Shown: one piece after another, positions 51,782 through 60,432 of the stretch
Numbering within the stretch: the first letter of the stretch is position 1
Layout: every line of letters starts with the position of its first letter
Assembly: GCF_013409305.1 (NCBI RefSeq)
Contig: NZ_JACBZJ010000001.1
Coordinates: forward strand, 124,001-188,000
Length of the DNA stretch: 64,000 bases
Reading direction: 5' to 3'
Source: Cellulomonas soli
GTDB lineage: Bacteria > Actinomycetota > Actinomycetes > Actinomycetales > Cellulomonadaceae
The notes under the pieces: generated by a model
Told to the model about the DNA's origin: nothing
The model's input: only the letters and a program-made list of their open reading frames with translations
Databases searched by the model: none
Made by a program: the position numbers and the translations under genes

Positions 51782-53593
51782 ATGGAGCACCTGCCGGCGG
51801 GTCCGGGTGGGCACGTGATCGTGCACGGGCTCGAAGGCCTCGGTCTGCGGGTGATCGAGCACCTCGTGGCGCTCGGCCTGGAGGTCGTCGCCGTCGACGA
51901 CGGGGCCCGGCCGGGTGCCGTGCAGGCCGCGACCGCCCTGGGTGCCGTCGTCGTCCCGCACCACGACGGCGCCGCGGCGGCGCTCAGCGCGGCCGGGCTG
52001 CGCGACTCCCGCGCGGTCGTGTGCCTGTCGGCGACCGACCTGGGCGCCCTGGAGACCGCGCTGCTCGCGCGACGACTGCGCCCCGAGCTGACCGTGGTCG
52101 CGCAGATCCGCAACCCTGCGGTCGCCCGGGCCGTGCGCGCTGACGCCGGGGTGCTCGTGCTGGACGTCGCGACGATCGCCTCGCCGGCCATCGTGGAGGC
52201 GTGCCTGGGCGAGCAGGGGCACGGGCTGCGCGTGGCCGACGAGGTCGTGCAGGTGCGGACGGTCGAGGCCGCCCGGGACGGGCTGCTGCGCGACCTGTTC
52301 GGCGAGGAGCTGGTCCCGCTGTCGGTGCAGCGGCCGGGCGAGCCCGACGACCCTGCCGTCTGCCCCGGCCGGGACCTGCCGGTGCGCACCGGGGACGCGG
52401 TCAGCCTCCTCGGCCCGGCGTCCGCGTGGGACGCGGTGCGCACGCGACCCTCGGGCGGCGCGCCGATCCGTCCGACCCCGTCCCGCCCGTCCGATCCGCC
52501 GGCCCGCGATCCGCGCACCCGGACCCGACGGCTGCCCGGCGGCCGGGTGCGGCACTGGAGCCAGGCGGTCGTGCGCGCCACCGACGCGCGCCTGCGCCGG
52601 GCGTTGGCGGCGCTCGTGATCCTCGGCGTGGCCTCGGTCCTCGTGCTGATGGCCGGGTACCAGGAGCCCGACGGCACCCGGATGACCCCGCTCGACGCCC
52701 TGTACTTCACCGCCGAGACGATCGGCACCATCGGCTACGGCGACTTCAGCTTCCGGGAGCAGCCGGACTGGTTGCGCGCCTACGCGGTGCTGCTCATGCT
52801 CGCCGGTGCGGTGCTGGCCGCGCTGACGTACGCGCTGCTGACGAACCTGCTCGTCTCGCAGCGGCTGCAGGAGTCGTTCGGCCACGGGCAGGTGACGGGG
52901 CTGCGCGGGCACGTCGTCGTCGTGGGGCTGGGATCGGTGGGCGTGCGGGTCGTGGAGTCGGTGGTGGCGGCCGGCACGCCGGTCGTCGTCGTGGAGAGCG
53001 AGGAGAGCAACCGGTACCTCGCGCAGGCCCGCGCGCTGGGCGCGAAGGTCGTGCTCGGTGACGCGACGCTGGCGGGCACGCTCGAGCTGGTCAACCTCGA
53101 CCGGGCGCGCGCGGTGGCCGTGCTGACCTCCGACGACCTGACGAACCTCGAGGTCGCGCTCGCGGTGCGCGACTGGCTGGGCGAGCGCACCGGGGTGACC
53201 GTGGCCATGCGCCTGTTCGACCGTCGGCTGGCGGCGACGGTCCGGCAGGCGTTCGGGTTCACGCACGTGCGCTCGACCGACGAGCTGGCGGCCCCCTGGT
53301 TCGTCGGCGCCGCCCTGGGCCTGGAGGTGCTGGGCACGTTCCTCGCCGGCGACGTGCCGCTGCTGCACGCCCGGGTGCACGTGACGCCGGGCGGGGGCCT
53401 GGACGGGGCGCGCCTGGATGCGCTCACCGGCCGCAGCCGGGTGCTGTCGGTGCGGCACGCGGACGAACGGTCGGCGCACCGGGCCGTACGGCGGTGGACG
53501 ACGCTCGAGGCCGGCGACGAGGCGTTCGTGGTCGGACCGCACGAGGAGCTGCTCGCGCTGCTGCGTCAGGACGCGCTGCCGCACCGGGAGTGA
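51782..53593 (+). CDS. Potassium channel with two RCK/TrkA-N domains
   Basis: The 603-residue protein starts with a TrkA-N domain (HVIVHGLEGLGLRVIEHL, residues 11-28) and a partial TrkA-C region. Near residues 275-355 are two membrane helices flanking a pore loop with TIGTIGYGDF, a potassium selectivity filter. A second TrkA-N domain follows (HVVVVGLGSVGVRVVESV, near 378) with its C-domain. It should gate potassium flow by nucleotide or ion binding on both sides of the pore. A second RCK set before the pore is unusual: most channels carry it only after. ATG 51782; no other transport genes are adjacent. Confidence 0.88.
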   Translation: MEHLPAGPGGHVIVHGLEGLGLRVIEHLVALGLEVVAVDDGARPGAVQAATALGAVVVPHHDGAAAALSAAGLRDSRAVVCLSATDLGALETALLARRLRPELTVVAQIRNPAVARAVRADAGVLVLDVATIASPAIVEACLGEQGHGLRVADEVVQVRTVEAARDGLLRDLFGEELVPLSVQRPGEPDDPAVCPGRDLPVRTGDAVSLLGPASAWDAVRTRPSGGAPIRPTPSRPSDPPARDPRTRTRRLPGGRVRHWSQAVVRATDARLRRALAALVILGVASVLVLMAGYQEPDGTRMTPLDALYFTAETIGTIGYGDFSFREQPDWLRAYAVLLMLAGAVLAALTYALLTNLLVSQRLQESFGHGQVTGLRGHVVVVGLGSVGVRVVESVVAAGTPVVVVESEESNRYLAQARALGAKVVLGDATLAGTLELVNLDRARAVAVLTSDDLTNLEVALAVRDWLGERTGVTVAMRLFDRRLAATVRQAFGFTHVRSTDELAAPWFVGAALGLEVLGTFLAGDVPLLHARVHVTPGGGLDGARLDALTGRSRVLSVRHADERSAHRAVRRWTTLEAGDEAFVVGPHEELLALLRQDALPHRE

Positions 53594-53627
53594 CGAGCGC
53601 CACGACGCCGGCCGGCACGCACGGTCA

Positions 53628-53633
53628 TATAGT
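53628..53633 (+). promoter_or_regulatory. -10 box TATAGT for the tetR gene at 53641
   Basis: TATAGT ends seven bases before GTG 53641, the clearest -10 of the window. Confidence 0.6.
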
Positions 53634-53647
53634 GAACACCGTGTCCA
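53633..53647. promoter_or_regulatory. Operator-like inverted repeat over a start codon
   Basis: TGAACAC-C-GTGTCCA pairs in six of seven positions and covers the transcription start and GTG 53641, a good place for autorepression. Confidence 0.55.
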
Positions 53648-54234
53648 GTAAAGCGCAGGCCGTCAGGCCCGGTCGCCCGCGGTCCCAGGAGCGGCGCCTC
53701 GCCGTCCTGCACGCCGCCGCCGAGCTCGCGCTCGAGGACGCCGCGGCACCGACGATGGACGCCATCGCCACCCGCGCCGGCGTGTCACGGACCACGCTCT
53801 ACAAGTGGTGGCCCTCCCCCTCCGCGGTGCTGCTCGAAGGTCTGCTGGAGCACTTCCACGAGAGCATCGAGCTCGACGACGCGCTCCCGGTCCGCGAGGC
53901 GCTGACCGGCCAGGTCGACGCGCTCGTCCACCTGCTGCGGGACACCGCCGCCGGCACCCTGCTGCGCGGCCTCATGGCCGCCTCGAGCTCGGACCGCACG
54001 GTCGGCGAGGCGATGCTCGACACCTGGCTGCGCCCGCGACGGGAGCACGCCGTGCACCACCTGCACCGCGGCATCGCCGACGGCAGCCTGCGGGCCGGCA
54101 CCGACGTCGAGATCGTCACCGACGCACTCTTCGCGCCCGTCTACCACCGGCTCGTGTGGGGGCACGCGCCCCTCGAGGACGACCTCGCTGAACGCATCTG
54201 CGACCTCGTCTGGTCGGGCATCGCCGCACCCTGA
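53641..54234 (+). CDS. TetR-family regulator
   Basis: A 197-residue TetR protein with the helix-turn-helix at 20-65 (LAVLHAAAELALEDAAAP, MDAIATRAGVSRTTLYKWWP) and a TetR_C_16-like ligand domain. GTG 53641 is chosen because TATAGT lies seven bases upstream; GTG 53632 is possible. It precedes poxB by 45 bases in the same direction and may control it together with itself. Confidence 0.88.
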   Translation: MSSKAQAVRPGRPRSQERRLAVLHAAAELALEDAAAPTMDAIATRAGVSRTTLYKWWPSPSAVLLEGLLEHFHESIELDDALPVREALTGQVDALVHLLRDTAAGTLLRGLMAASSSDRTVGEAMLDTWLRPRREHAVHHLHRGIADGSLRAGTDVEIVTDALFAPVYHRLVWGHAPLEDDLAERICDLVWSGIAAP

Positions 54235-54279
54235 CCGCCCGCACCACCCCACCCACCCCGCACCAGAGAGAAGACCCCG

Positions 54280-56001
54280 ATGGTCACCGTCGCCAAGAAC
54301 ATGGTCGACACCCTCGCCGCCAGCGGCGTGCAGCGCGTCTACGGCATCCCCGGCGACTCGCTCAACGGCTTCACCGACGCGCTGCGCGGCTCGGGCATCG
54401 ACTGGGTGCACGTCCGGCACGAGGAGGCCGCCGCGTTCGCGGCCGGAGCCGAGGCCGCGCTCACCGGCGAGATCGCCGTGTGCGTCGGCAGCTGCGGGCC
54501 CGGCAACCTGCACCTGATCAACGGCCTGTACGACGCGCAGCGCTCCCGTGTGCCCGTGCTGGCCATCGCGGCGCACATCCCCACCTCGGAGATCGGCAGC
54601 AGCTACTTCCAGGAGACGCACCCGCAGGACCTGTTCCGCGAGTGCTCGGTGTACGTCGAGTACGCTGCGTCCGCCGACCAGATGCCCCGCATCCTGCGCA
54701 CCGCCATGCAGGCCGCTGTCGAGCGCAAGGGCGTCGCGGTCGTCGTCATCCCCGGTGACGTCGCCCTCGCCGAGGCCGTGCACACCACCGTCACCGCGGT
54801 ACGCGCCGGCACCCCGCACGTGGTGCCCTCGGACGACGAGCTGGCACGCGCCGCACAGCTGCTCGGCGCGGCGAAGAAGGTGACGATCCTGGCCGGGGCC
54901 GGTGCCGCCGACGCGCACGACGAAGTCGTCGCCCTGGCCGACCGGCTCGGCGCCCCCGTGGTGCACACGCTGCGCAGCAAGCAGTTCATCGAGCACGACA
55001 ACCCGTTCGACGTCGGCATGACCGGCCTGCTGGGGTTCGCCTCCGGCTACCGGGCGCTGGAGGCGTGCGACACGCTGCTCATGCTCGGCACCGACTTCCC
55101 GTACCGCCCGTTCCTGCCCGAGGGCGCCACCGTGATCCAGGTCGACCTGCGCGGCGAGCACCTGGGCCGCAGGGTCCCGCTCGAGCTCGGGCTGGTCGGC
55201 GACGTGAAGGACACCGTCCAGGCCCTGCTCCCCCGGCTCGCACCCCGCACCGACCGTTCGCACCTGGACGACTCGCTGGCCCACTACGCCAAGACGCGCA
55301 CCAAGCTCGACGACCTGGCAACCCCGCGCAAGGGGTCCCAGCCGCTGCACCCGCAGTACGTCGCCAAGCTCGTCGACGAGGTCGCCTCGGACGACGCGGT
55401 GTTCATCCCCGACGTCGGCTCGCCGGTCATCTGGGCCGCCCGCTACCTGCGGATGAACGGACGCCGCAAGCTCATCGGCTCGTTCATCCACGGGTCGATG
55501 GCCAACGCACTGCCGCAGGCCGTCGGAGTCGCCTCGGCGTACCCGGGGCGCCAGGTCGTGGCGCTCTCCGGTGACGGCGGCATCGAGATGCTGCTCGGCG
55601 AGCTGCTGACGCTCACCCAGAACAAGCTGCCGGTCAAGGTCGTCGTGTTCAACAACTCCTCGTTGAACTTCGTCGAGCTGGAGATGAAGGCCGCCGGGTT
55701 CGTCACGACCGCGACCGACCTGCACAACCCGAACCTGGCGGCGATCGCCGAGGCGGCGGGGCTGAAGGCGTTCCGCGTCGAGCGGTCCGAGGACCTCCCC
55801 GGTGCACTGGCCGAGGCGTTCGCGTACGACGGCCCGGCGCTGCTGGACGTGGTGACCGAGCGGCAGGAGCTGACGATCCCGCCGTCGATCAAGCTCGACC
55901 AAGCCAAGGGCTTCGCGCTCTACGCCCTGCGCACGCTGCTGTCGGGTCGGGGCGACGAGCTGCTCGACCTCACGCGGGCGAACCTGCGGCAGGTGCTCTG
56001 A
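54280..56001 (+). CDS. poxB: Pyruvate dehydrogenase (quinone)
   Basis: A 573-residue ThDP enzyme with the three domains of PoxB: PYR (GIPGDSLNGFTDAL, catalytic Glu in HVRHEEAAAFAAGAEA), FAD-binding centre (VTILAGAGAADAHDEV), and PP domain with GDGGIEMLLGELLTL...VVFNNSSLNF, the ThDP motif. The C-terminal helix (LRTLLSGRGDELLDLTRANLRQVL) is the amphipathic membrane-binding segment. It turns pyruvate into acetate and CO2 and reduces membrane quinone, bypassing acetyl-CoA. AGAGAGAAG lies upstream of ATG 54280. With NarGHI it could link pyruvate oxidation to nitrate respiration. Confidence 0.93.
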   Translation: MVTVAKNMVDTLAASGVQRVYGIPGDSLNGFTDALRGSGIDWVHVRHEEAAAFAAGAEAALTGEIAVCVGSCGPGNLHLINGLYDAQRSRVPVLAIAAHIPTSEIGSSYFQETHPQDLFRECSVYVEYAASADQMPRILRTAMQAAVERKGVAVVVIPGDVALAEAVHTTVTAVRAGTPHVVPSDDELARAAQLLGAAKKVTILAGAGAADAHDEVVALADRLGAPVVHTLRSKQFIEHDNPFDVGMTGLLGFASGYRALEACDTLLMLGTDFPYRPFLPEGATVIQVDLRGEHLGRRVPLELGLVGDVKDTVQALLPRLAPRTDRSHLDDSLAHYAKTRTKLDDLATPRKGSQPLHPQYVAKLVDEVASDDAVFIPDVGSPVIWAARYLRMNGRRKLIGSFIHGSMANALPQAVGVASAYPGRQVVALSGDGGIEMLLGELLTLTQNKLPVKVVVFNNSSLNFVELEMKAAGFVTTATDLHNPNLAAIAEAAGLKAFRVERSEDLPGALAEAFAYDGPALLDVVTERQELTIPPSIKLDQAKGFALYALRTLLSGRGDELLDLTRANLRQVL

Positions 56002-56008
56002 GCGACCC

Positions 56009-56051
56009 CGTCCTGACGGTCGGCCGGGTGACCGGTCGGTCCGTCAGGACG
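56009..56051. terminator. Bidirectional hairpin between poxB and the VOC gene
   Basis: CGTCCTGACGG at 56009-56019 pairs with CCGTCAGGACG at 56041-56051; an inner CCGG/CCGG stem extends it. The stop codon of the convergent VOC gene is inside the right arm. Confidence 0.7.
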
Positions 56052-56808
56052 CGGGGGCGGGCGTGACCGTGCCGGTGGTGGGGTCGCGCGGTGTCAGGCA
56101 GTACGACGCACCCGCCGGGTCGCGCATCACGGTCCACCACTGCCCCGCACCGACCACGCGTGCACCCAGCGCGGTGTGCTCGGCCGCGACCTCGGCCTGC
56201 CCACCGCCGCAGGCCAGGTCGAGGTGGGCCGTCACCGAGCGGCGCGGCCCCGGGTCGTCGAGCCGCTGCAGCAGGAATCGCAGCGGGATGCCGGCGGGGC
56301 GCTCGAGCGCGGCGAACTCCGGTCGCGACCCGGCGTGCAGCGCCCACCCGGTCAGCGCCGACCAGAACGCACCCTCGACCTCGAACGCGTCCGGCGGCAC
56401 GTCGAGGCACACCTGGTCGACGATCGCCACGGCCCCGAGCGCACCGGTCACAGGCGCCGGTCGGGTCCGCTCGCCCCGGTCGCGCACCAGGCAGAAGACG
56501 AAGCCCCCTGGCGAGACCAGCACGACGTGCCCGGCCCGCAGCACGAGCGTCGCACCGAGCCGCTCGGCGAGCGCGGTGTGCGCGTCGAGGTCCTCCACGT
56601 GCAGGTCGAGGTGCACGCGCGGGACGTCACCGAGTCGCTGCACGCGCAGGTAGGCGTCGCCCTCGGCAGGCACGAGGGTCGCGAACTGCCCCTCGTCCCC
56701 CCGCGTGGCCGACGGCGTCGTCGCGGTGACGGCGCACCAGAACGCGACGCCGGCGGCGTGCCGCGCAGGCGGGAGGTCGAGGAACGCGGTGGTCCAGACG
56801 ACGGCCAT
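56044..56808 (-). CDS. Two-domain VOC (glyoxalase-like) protein
   Basis: A 254-residue protein made of two VOC repeats (FLDLPPARHAAGVAFWCAVT; VCLDVPPDAFEVEGAFWSAL), each ending in a PxGxxxxL strand (SPGGFVFCLV; DPAGASYCLT). Such paired domains bind one metal centre per pair. The substrate is unknown. ATG 56808 has TACGCT seven bases upstream on the minus strand. Its stop lies within the shared terminator. Confidence 0.82.
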   Translation of the reverse strand: MAVVWTTAFLDLPPARHAAGVAFWCAVTATTPSATRGDEGQFATLVPAEGDAYLRVQRLGDVPRVHLDLHVEDLDAHTALAERLGATLVLRAGHVVLVSPGGFVFCLVRDRGERTRPAPVTGALGAVAIVDQVCLDVPPDAFEVEGAFWSALTGWALHAGSRPEFAALERPAGIPLRFLLQRLDDPGPRRSVTAHLDLACGGGQAEVAAEHTALGARVVGAGQWWTVMRDPAGASYCLTPRDPTTGTVTPAPAS

Positions 56809-56815
56809 GGCGCGC

Positions 56816-56821
56816 AGCGTA
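56816..56821 (-). promoter_or_regulatory. -10 box TACGCT for the VOC gene
   Basis: Minus-strand TACGCT lies seven bases before ATG 56808. Confidence 0.5.
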
Positions 56822-56832
56822 CGGGCACACGG

Positions 56833-58395
56833 TCAGCGCCAGTGGTCGACCGGCGGCTCTGCCTCGCCACCTGCGTGCCTGCGGGCCGCCCACCGGGTGA
56901 CGAGGGCGCCGACGGCGAAGACCACGAACGCCAGGAGCGCGAGGAGCGCCGCCGGGGTGACGGTCCCGACGACGAGTGCCACGCCCAGCCCGGTGGCTGC
57001 GGCGAACGCGGCCGCCTCCCCCCCGCGCAGGAGCCCGGCCGAGGCGATCGCCAGGGTCGCCGCCGCGAAGGCGAGCCCGCCGACCACCAGGTACGGGACG
57101 AGCGACCCCACCAGGATCAGGTCGACCTCGATCGTCTGCCCCTGGGTGACCGACCACATCCTGTTCAGCCCGGCCGCCAGGGACAGCGCGAGCGCGGCCA
57201 CGAGAGCGCTCAGACGACCGGTCCGCTCGCGGCGCGACCACGGCACGACCGTGGCGCCCGTGCTGCTCAGGGCGGCCGCCCCCAGCACCGCCAGCAGGCC
57301 CACGAAGACACCGGGCGGCACGGGATACTCCCTCGGGATCGACACCTGCGGGAGCGGGACTGCCGGTGTGCCGCCGTAGTAGGTGAACCCGATCCGCTCC
57401 CATGCCCCGGTCTCGTCCCGCACCGCCAGGCCGTCCTCGTCACCGGCCGCGTAGACCCGGTACCCCGTCGCGGTTGGCTGGACGGCGACCGCGACGGTCT
57501 GCAGGTGCGGGTCGTCCTGGTCGTACCGCTCCGCGAGCGCGGCGAGCTCCTCGCCGGTGACGGACCACTCGAGGTTCCAGGTGCGACCACCGTCGTCGCT
57601 GCGCAGGACCCCGAGCCCCGCCTCGACCGCGCGGAAGCAGACGCGGGGCAGGTCGGGTACGCACGCGGTCGTGGCCGGAGCCGCATCCCCGCTGGCGGCT
57701 TCCCCGAGCAACGCAGGCGCCTCCCCGAACGGGACCTCCTGCCAGTGCGACCCGTCGACAGACGTGGACCACCCGCCGTCCAGGACTGCGACATCGCCCC
57801 CGACGACCACCACGTCACGCGTGCTCGGCGGCCCCGCCTGACTGGTCCCGACGGTTGCCAGCACAGCGACGGGCAGGACGACGAGCCACCGCACGTCCTT
57901 CGTCAGCCCGCCCCGGCGTCCGACGCCGACCCTCGTGGATCGTGCTACCGCCCAGGCCACGAGCAGCGCCGGCAGAGCCAGCAGATCGGTCGGGTCGCAC
58001 CGGACGAAGCTCGGGCCCGCCAGTGCGGTCAGGACGGCGGACGCCGCCTCGGCACCTGCCTCCGTCGACTTGACGAGCACGAAGCCGAGTCCGGTGAGAG
58101 CCAGCGCGGCCGTGTCTCGATGCTGCGGTCGCCGCGATGGGAACGAGGGGCGCCCGTCAGGTCGCCTCGGGAGCGTTGTCGTCACGCCTGCGGTCAGTAC
58201 CGCCACCAGCGGTGGCGCCACCACGAGCCAGGCGAGATCCGAGGCCTTCCCCGTCCACCAGGAGCCCCACCGGTCCTTGAGTACTCGGTCGTTGACCAGC
58301 AGCAGCACAAGGGCCGCACAGGTCACCGGGTGCACCAGCCAGGCGATCGCCGCATCCCGGGGCGAGCGCCGCCCTCTCGCCGGTCCTTGCGTCAC
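56833..58395 (-). CDS. Polytopic membrane protein with an external Asp-box domain
   Basis: A protein of about 520 residues. Three or four N-terminal helices (AWLVHPVTCAALVLLLVND; LAWLVVAPPLVAVLTAGV) precede an external domain at about 195-380 with beta-propeller-like features, including the Asp-box SDDGGRTWN and the related SVDGSHWQE. Five or six more helices follow to the C-terminus. Asp-box repeats occur in sialidase-like and YCF48/VPS10-like propellers. GTG 58395 behind GCGGGGG is preferred; ATG 58425 is possible. I recognise no named family, so no function is given. Confidence 0.65.
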   Translation of the reverse strand: MTQGPARGRRSPRDAAIAWLVHPVTCAALVLLLVNDRVLKDRWGSWWTGKASDLAWLVVAPPLVAVLTAGVTTTLPRRPDGRPSFPSRRPQHRDTAALALTGLGFVLVKSTEAGAEAASAVLTALAGPSFVRCDPTDLLALPALLVAWAVARSTRVGVGRRGGLTKDVRWLVVLPVAVLATVGTSQAGPPSTRDVVVVGGDVAVLDGGWSTSVDGSHWQEVPFGEAPALLGEAASGDAAPATTACVPDLPRVCFRAVEAGLGVLRSDDGGRTWNLEWSVTGEELAALAERYDQDDPHLQTVAVAVQPTATGYRVYAAGDEDGLAVRDETGAWERIGFTYYGGTPAVPLPQVSIPREYPVPPGVFVGLLAVLGAAALSSTGATVVPWSRRERTGRLSALVAALALSLAAGLNRMWSVTQGQTIEVDLILVGSLVPYLVVGGLAFAAATLAIASAGLLRGGEAAAFAAATGLGVALVVGTVTPAALLALLAFVVFAVGALVTRWAARRHAGGEAEPPVDHWR

Positions 58396-58506
58396 AGCAG
58401 CCCCCGCTCGTCGACACCGCGGCATCGACCGCGGGGGGTCAGAACTTGAGCAGACTGCGGTCACTGTCGCCCGTACGCCTCGTGCCACGAGGGTCGCACA
58501 TCTCTC

Positions 58507-58518
58507 TACAACGTTGTA
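58507..58518. promoter_or_regulatory. LacI-like operator TACAACGTTGTA
   Basis: A perfect 12-base palindrome about 90 bases before the GH43 gene, with a further TACAAC half-site at 58533-58538. TACAGT at 58517-58522 overlaps it and may be the -10 box. Confidence 0.65.
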
Positions 58519-58608
58519 CAGTGACGCTCCGGTACAACCAGGCGACGCCGCCGTCACCCGGGAGCGACTGCGCCGTCACCCCTCACGTCCACCGCCGGAG
58601 GCCTCCTC

Positions 58609-59640
58609 ATGCTGGTCAACCCACTCGTCCTGCAGCGCGCCGACCCCTGGGTGCTGCGCCACGAGGGCCGCTACCTGTTCACCGCCTCGCACCCGCGGTA
58701 CGACCGCATCGTGCTGCGCGGGGCAGAGCGGCTGGAGGACCTGCAGGACGCCCCGGAGCACACCGTCTGGACGAAGCACGAGTCCGGTCCCCTCTCGCAC
58801 CTCATCTGGGCGCCCGAGCTGCACCGCGTCGGCGGGCGTTGGTACCTGTACTTCGCCGCCGCGCCGCACGACCACGGCACGGTCGACGCGCCCGGCGCCA
58901 ACGAGACGTTCGCGCACCGCGTCTTCGTCCTGGAGTGCGCCGACGAGGACCCGCTGACGGGCACCTGGGTCGAGCGCGGTCAGCTCGACACGGGCTGGGC
59001 GTCCTTCGCGCTCGACGCGACGAGCTTCGTGCTCGACGACGTGCAGTACCTGGTCTGGGCGCAGCAGGACCTGGCGATCCGCGGGCACTCGAACATCTAC
59101 ATCGCCCGCATGGAGGACCCGACGACGCTCGGCTCCCCCGCCGTGCTGCTCTCGAAGCCGGAGTTCGACTGGGAGATCAAGGGCTTCTGGGTCAACGAGG
59201 GCCCGGCCGTCCTGGTCCGCGACGGCGTCGTGCACGTGACGTTCTCGGGCGCGGCGACGGGCATCGACTACGCCATGGGCCTGCTCACCGCGCCGGTCGG
59301 CGCCGACCTGCTCGACGCCGCGTCCTGGACCAAGCACCCCGACCCGGTGTTCGTCTCCGACCCCTCGGTCGACGTGTACGGCCCCGGCCACAACTCGTTC
59401 ACGCAGACCGAGGACGGCGAGACGGTGCTCATCTACCACGCCCGCTCGTACGAGGACACGATCGGCGACCCGCTGTGGGACCCGAACCGGCACGCGCGCG
59501 CCCAGGTGCTGCCGTTCGTCGACGGCCACCCCGTGTGGGGGACGCCCGTCGCCGACGGCCGCCCGACGCCCACGACGATCGACGTGCTCACGCCCGACGG
59601 CCGCGCGGTCGAGGGCGCCGAGGAGACCGTGAGCGTCTGA
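58609..59640 (+). CDS. GH43-family glycoside hydrolase
   Basis: The 343-residue five-bladed propeller enzyme has no signal peptide and so works on imported oligosaccharides. Catalytic candidates are Asp12 in RADPWVL (base), Asp in the ALDATSFVLDD strand and Glu in VNEGPAVLVRDG (acid), with His in GPGHNSFTQTEDG. WAPELHRVGGRWYLYF is the family signature. Members release L-arabinose or D-xylose from hemicellulose fragments. GGAGG lies before ATG 58609. The LacI-like palindrome upstream points to sugar induction by a regulator encoded elsewhere. Confidence 0.85.
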   Translation: MLVNPLVLQRADPWVLRHEGRYLFTASHPRYDRIVLRGAERLEDLQDAPEHTVWTKHESGPLSHLIWAPELHRVGGRWYLYFAAAPHDHGTVDAPGANETFAHRVFVLECADEDPLTGTWVERGQLDTGWASFALDATSFVLDDVQYLVWAQQDLAIRGHSNIYIARMEDPTTLGSPAVLLSKPEFDWEIKGFWVNEGPAVLVRDGVVHVTFSGAATGIDYAMGLLTAPVGADLLDAASWTKHPDPVFVSDPSVDVYGPGHNSFTQTEDGETVLIYHARSYEDTIGDPLWDPNRHARAQVLPFVDGHPVWGTPVADGRPTPTTIDVLTPDGRAVEGAEETVSV

Positions 59641-59668
59641 CCGTCGCGGCGCTCCACCGCACCGCCCT

Positions 59669-59713
59669 CGAGGGGAGCGGGCCGACCACCTCCCGGTCGG
59701 CCCGCTCCCCTCG
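59669..59713 (+). terminator. Hairpin terminator after the GH43 gene
   Basis: A perfect 19-base stem: 59669-59687 pairs with 59695-59713 around a 7-base loop. This is the strongest hairpin found in the window. Confidence 0.9.
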
Positions 59714-59733
59714 CCCGTCCCCGACGCCCGGTC

Positions 59734-59739
59734 TAGCGT
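59734..59739 (+). promoter_or_regulatory. -10 box TAGCGT for the PCD-VOC gene
   Basis: TAGCGT lies seven bases before ATG 59747; no ribosome binding site is present. Confidence 0.5.
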
Positions 59740-59746
59740 GGCCCGC

Positions 59747-60403
59747 ATGCCGGACCGGATCACCCCGAAGCAGTTCCACGAGGCCGACGGCGTCGACGAC
59801 TGGCGGGTCATCGGCGAGGGCGCCTGCACGGTCTTCCGCACCGGCACCCTCGCGGTCGGCGCCCAGCTCGCGGAGGCGATCAGTGCGCTGCCCGCCCTTG
59901 ACGCGCACCATCCCGACCTGGACCTGCGGCACGACGGCGTCACCGTGCGACTCATCACGGTCGGCCCCGACGGGCCCGGGCTCAGCACGCGTGACCTCGC
60001 GCTCGCCCGGGAGATCTCCGCGGTGGCCCGCACGCTGGAGATCCCTGCCGACCCCAGCGGCGTGCAGACCGTGCAGGTCGCCGTCGACGCGCTCGACATC
60101 CCGGCGGTGCTGCCGTTCTGGCGCGCGGTGCTCGGCTACGACGTGCGCGGCGGCACGGACCTGCTCGACCCCCGGGGTCGCGGTGCACCGTTCTGGTTCC
60201 AGCAGATGGACGCCCCGCGCCCGCAGCGCAACCGCATCCACATCGACGTGTACGTCCCGCACGACCAGGCGCAGGCGCGCATCGCGGCCGCGCTCGCCGC
60301 GGGCGGACGCCTGGTCACCGAGGAGTGGGCCCCCGAGTGGTGGACGCTGTCCGACCCGGAGGGCAACGAGGTCGACATCGCCACGACCCACACGCGCGGC
60401 TGA
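59747..60403 (+). CDS. Pterin dehydratase-like/VOC fusion protein
   Basis: A 218-residue fusion. Residues 5-100 match pterin-4a-carbinolamine dehydratase: WRVIGEGACTVFRTG, the active-site HHPD (54-57), VTVRLITVG and LSTRDLALAREIS. Residues 108-215 are a VOC domain (VQVAVDALDIPAVLPFWRAV, IHIDVYVPHDQA, LSDPEGNEVDI). The dehydratase recycles pterin cofactor of aromatic hydroxylases, but no hydroxylase gene is near. The joined form occurs in actinobacteria. ATG 59747 follows a TAGCGT box by seven bases; GTG 59738 would add three residues. Confidence 0.8.
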   Translation: MPDRITPKQFHEADGVDDWRVIGEGACTVFRTGTLAVGAQLAEAISALPALDAHHPDLDLRHDGVTVRLITVGPDGPGLSTRDLALAREISAVARTLEIPADPSGVQTVQVAVDALDIPAVLPFWRAVLGYDVRGGTDLLDPRGRGAPFWFQQMDAPRPQRNRIHIDVYVPHDQAQARIAAALAAGGRLVTEEWAPEWWTLSDPEGNEVDIATTHTRG

Positions 60404-60432
60404 GCGCGGCCGTCCCGTCCGGGCCGGCGCTC
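60402..60432. terminator. Imperfect convergent hairpin
   Basis: GAGCGC-GGCC and GGCC-GGCGCTC can pair with one bulge over the stop codons of the PCD-VOC and MFS genes; a weak two-way terminator. Confidence 0.4.

Noticed and set aside
51605..53584. Leftward extension of the chemoreceptor to about 1198 codons
   Set aside because: The receptor's cytoplasmic tail and first membrane helix begin at 51604; the rest is a shadow of the channel gene.
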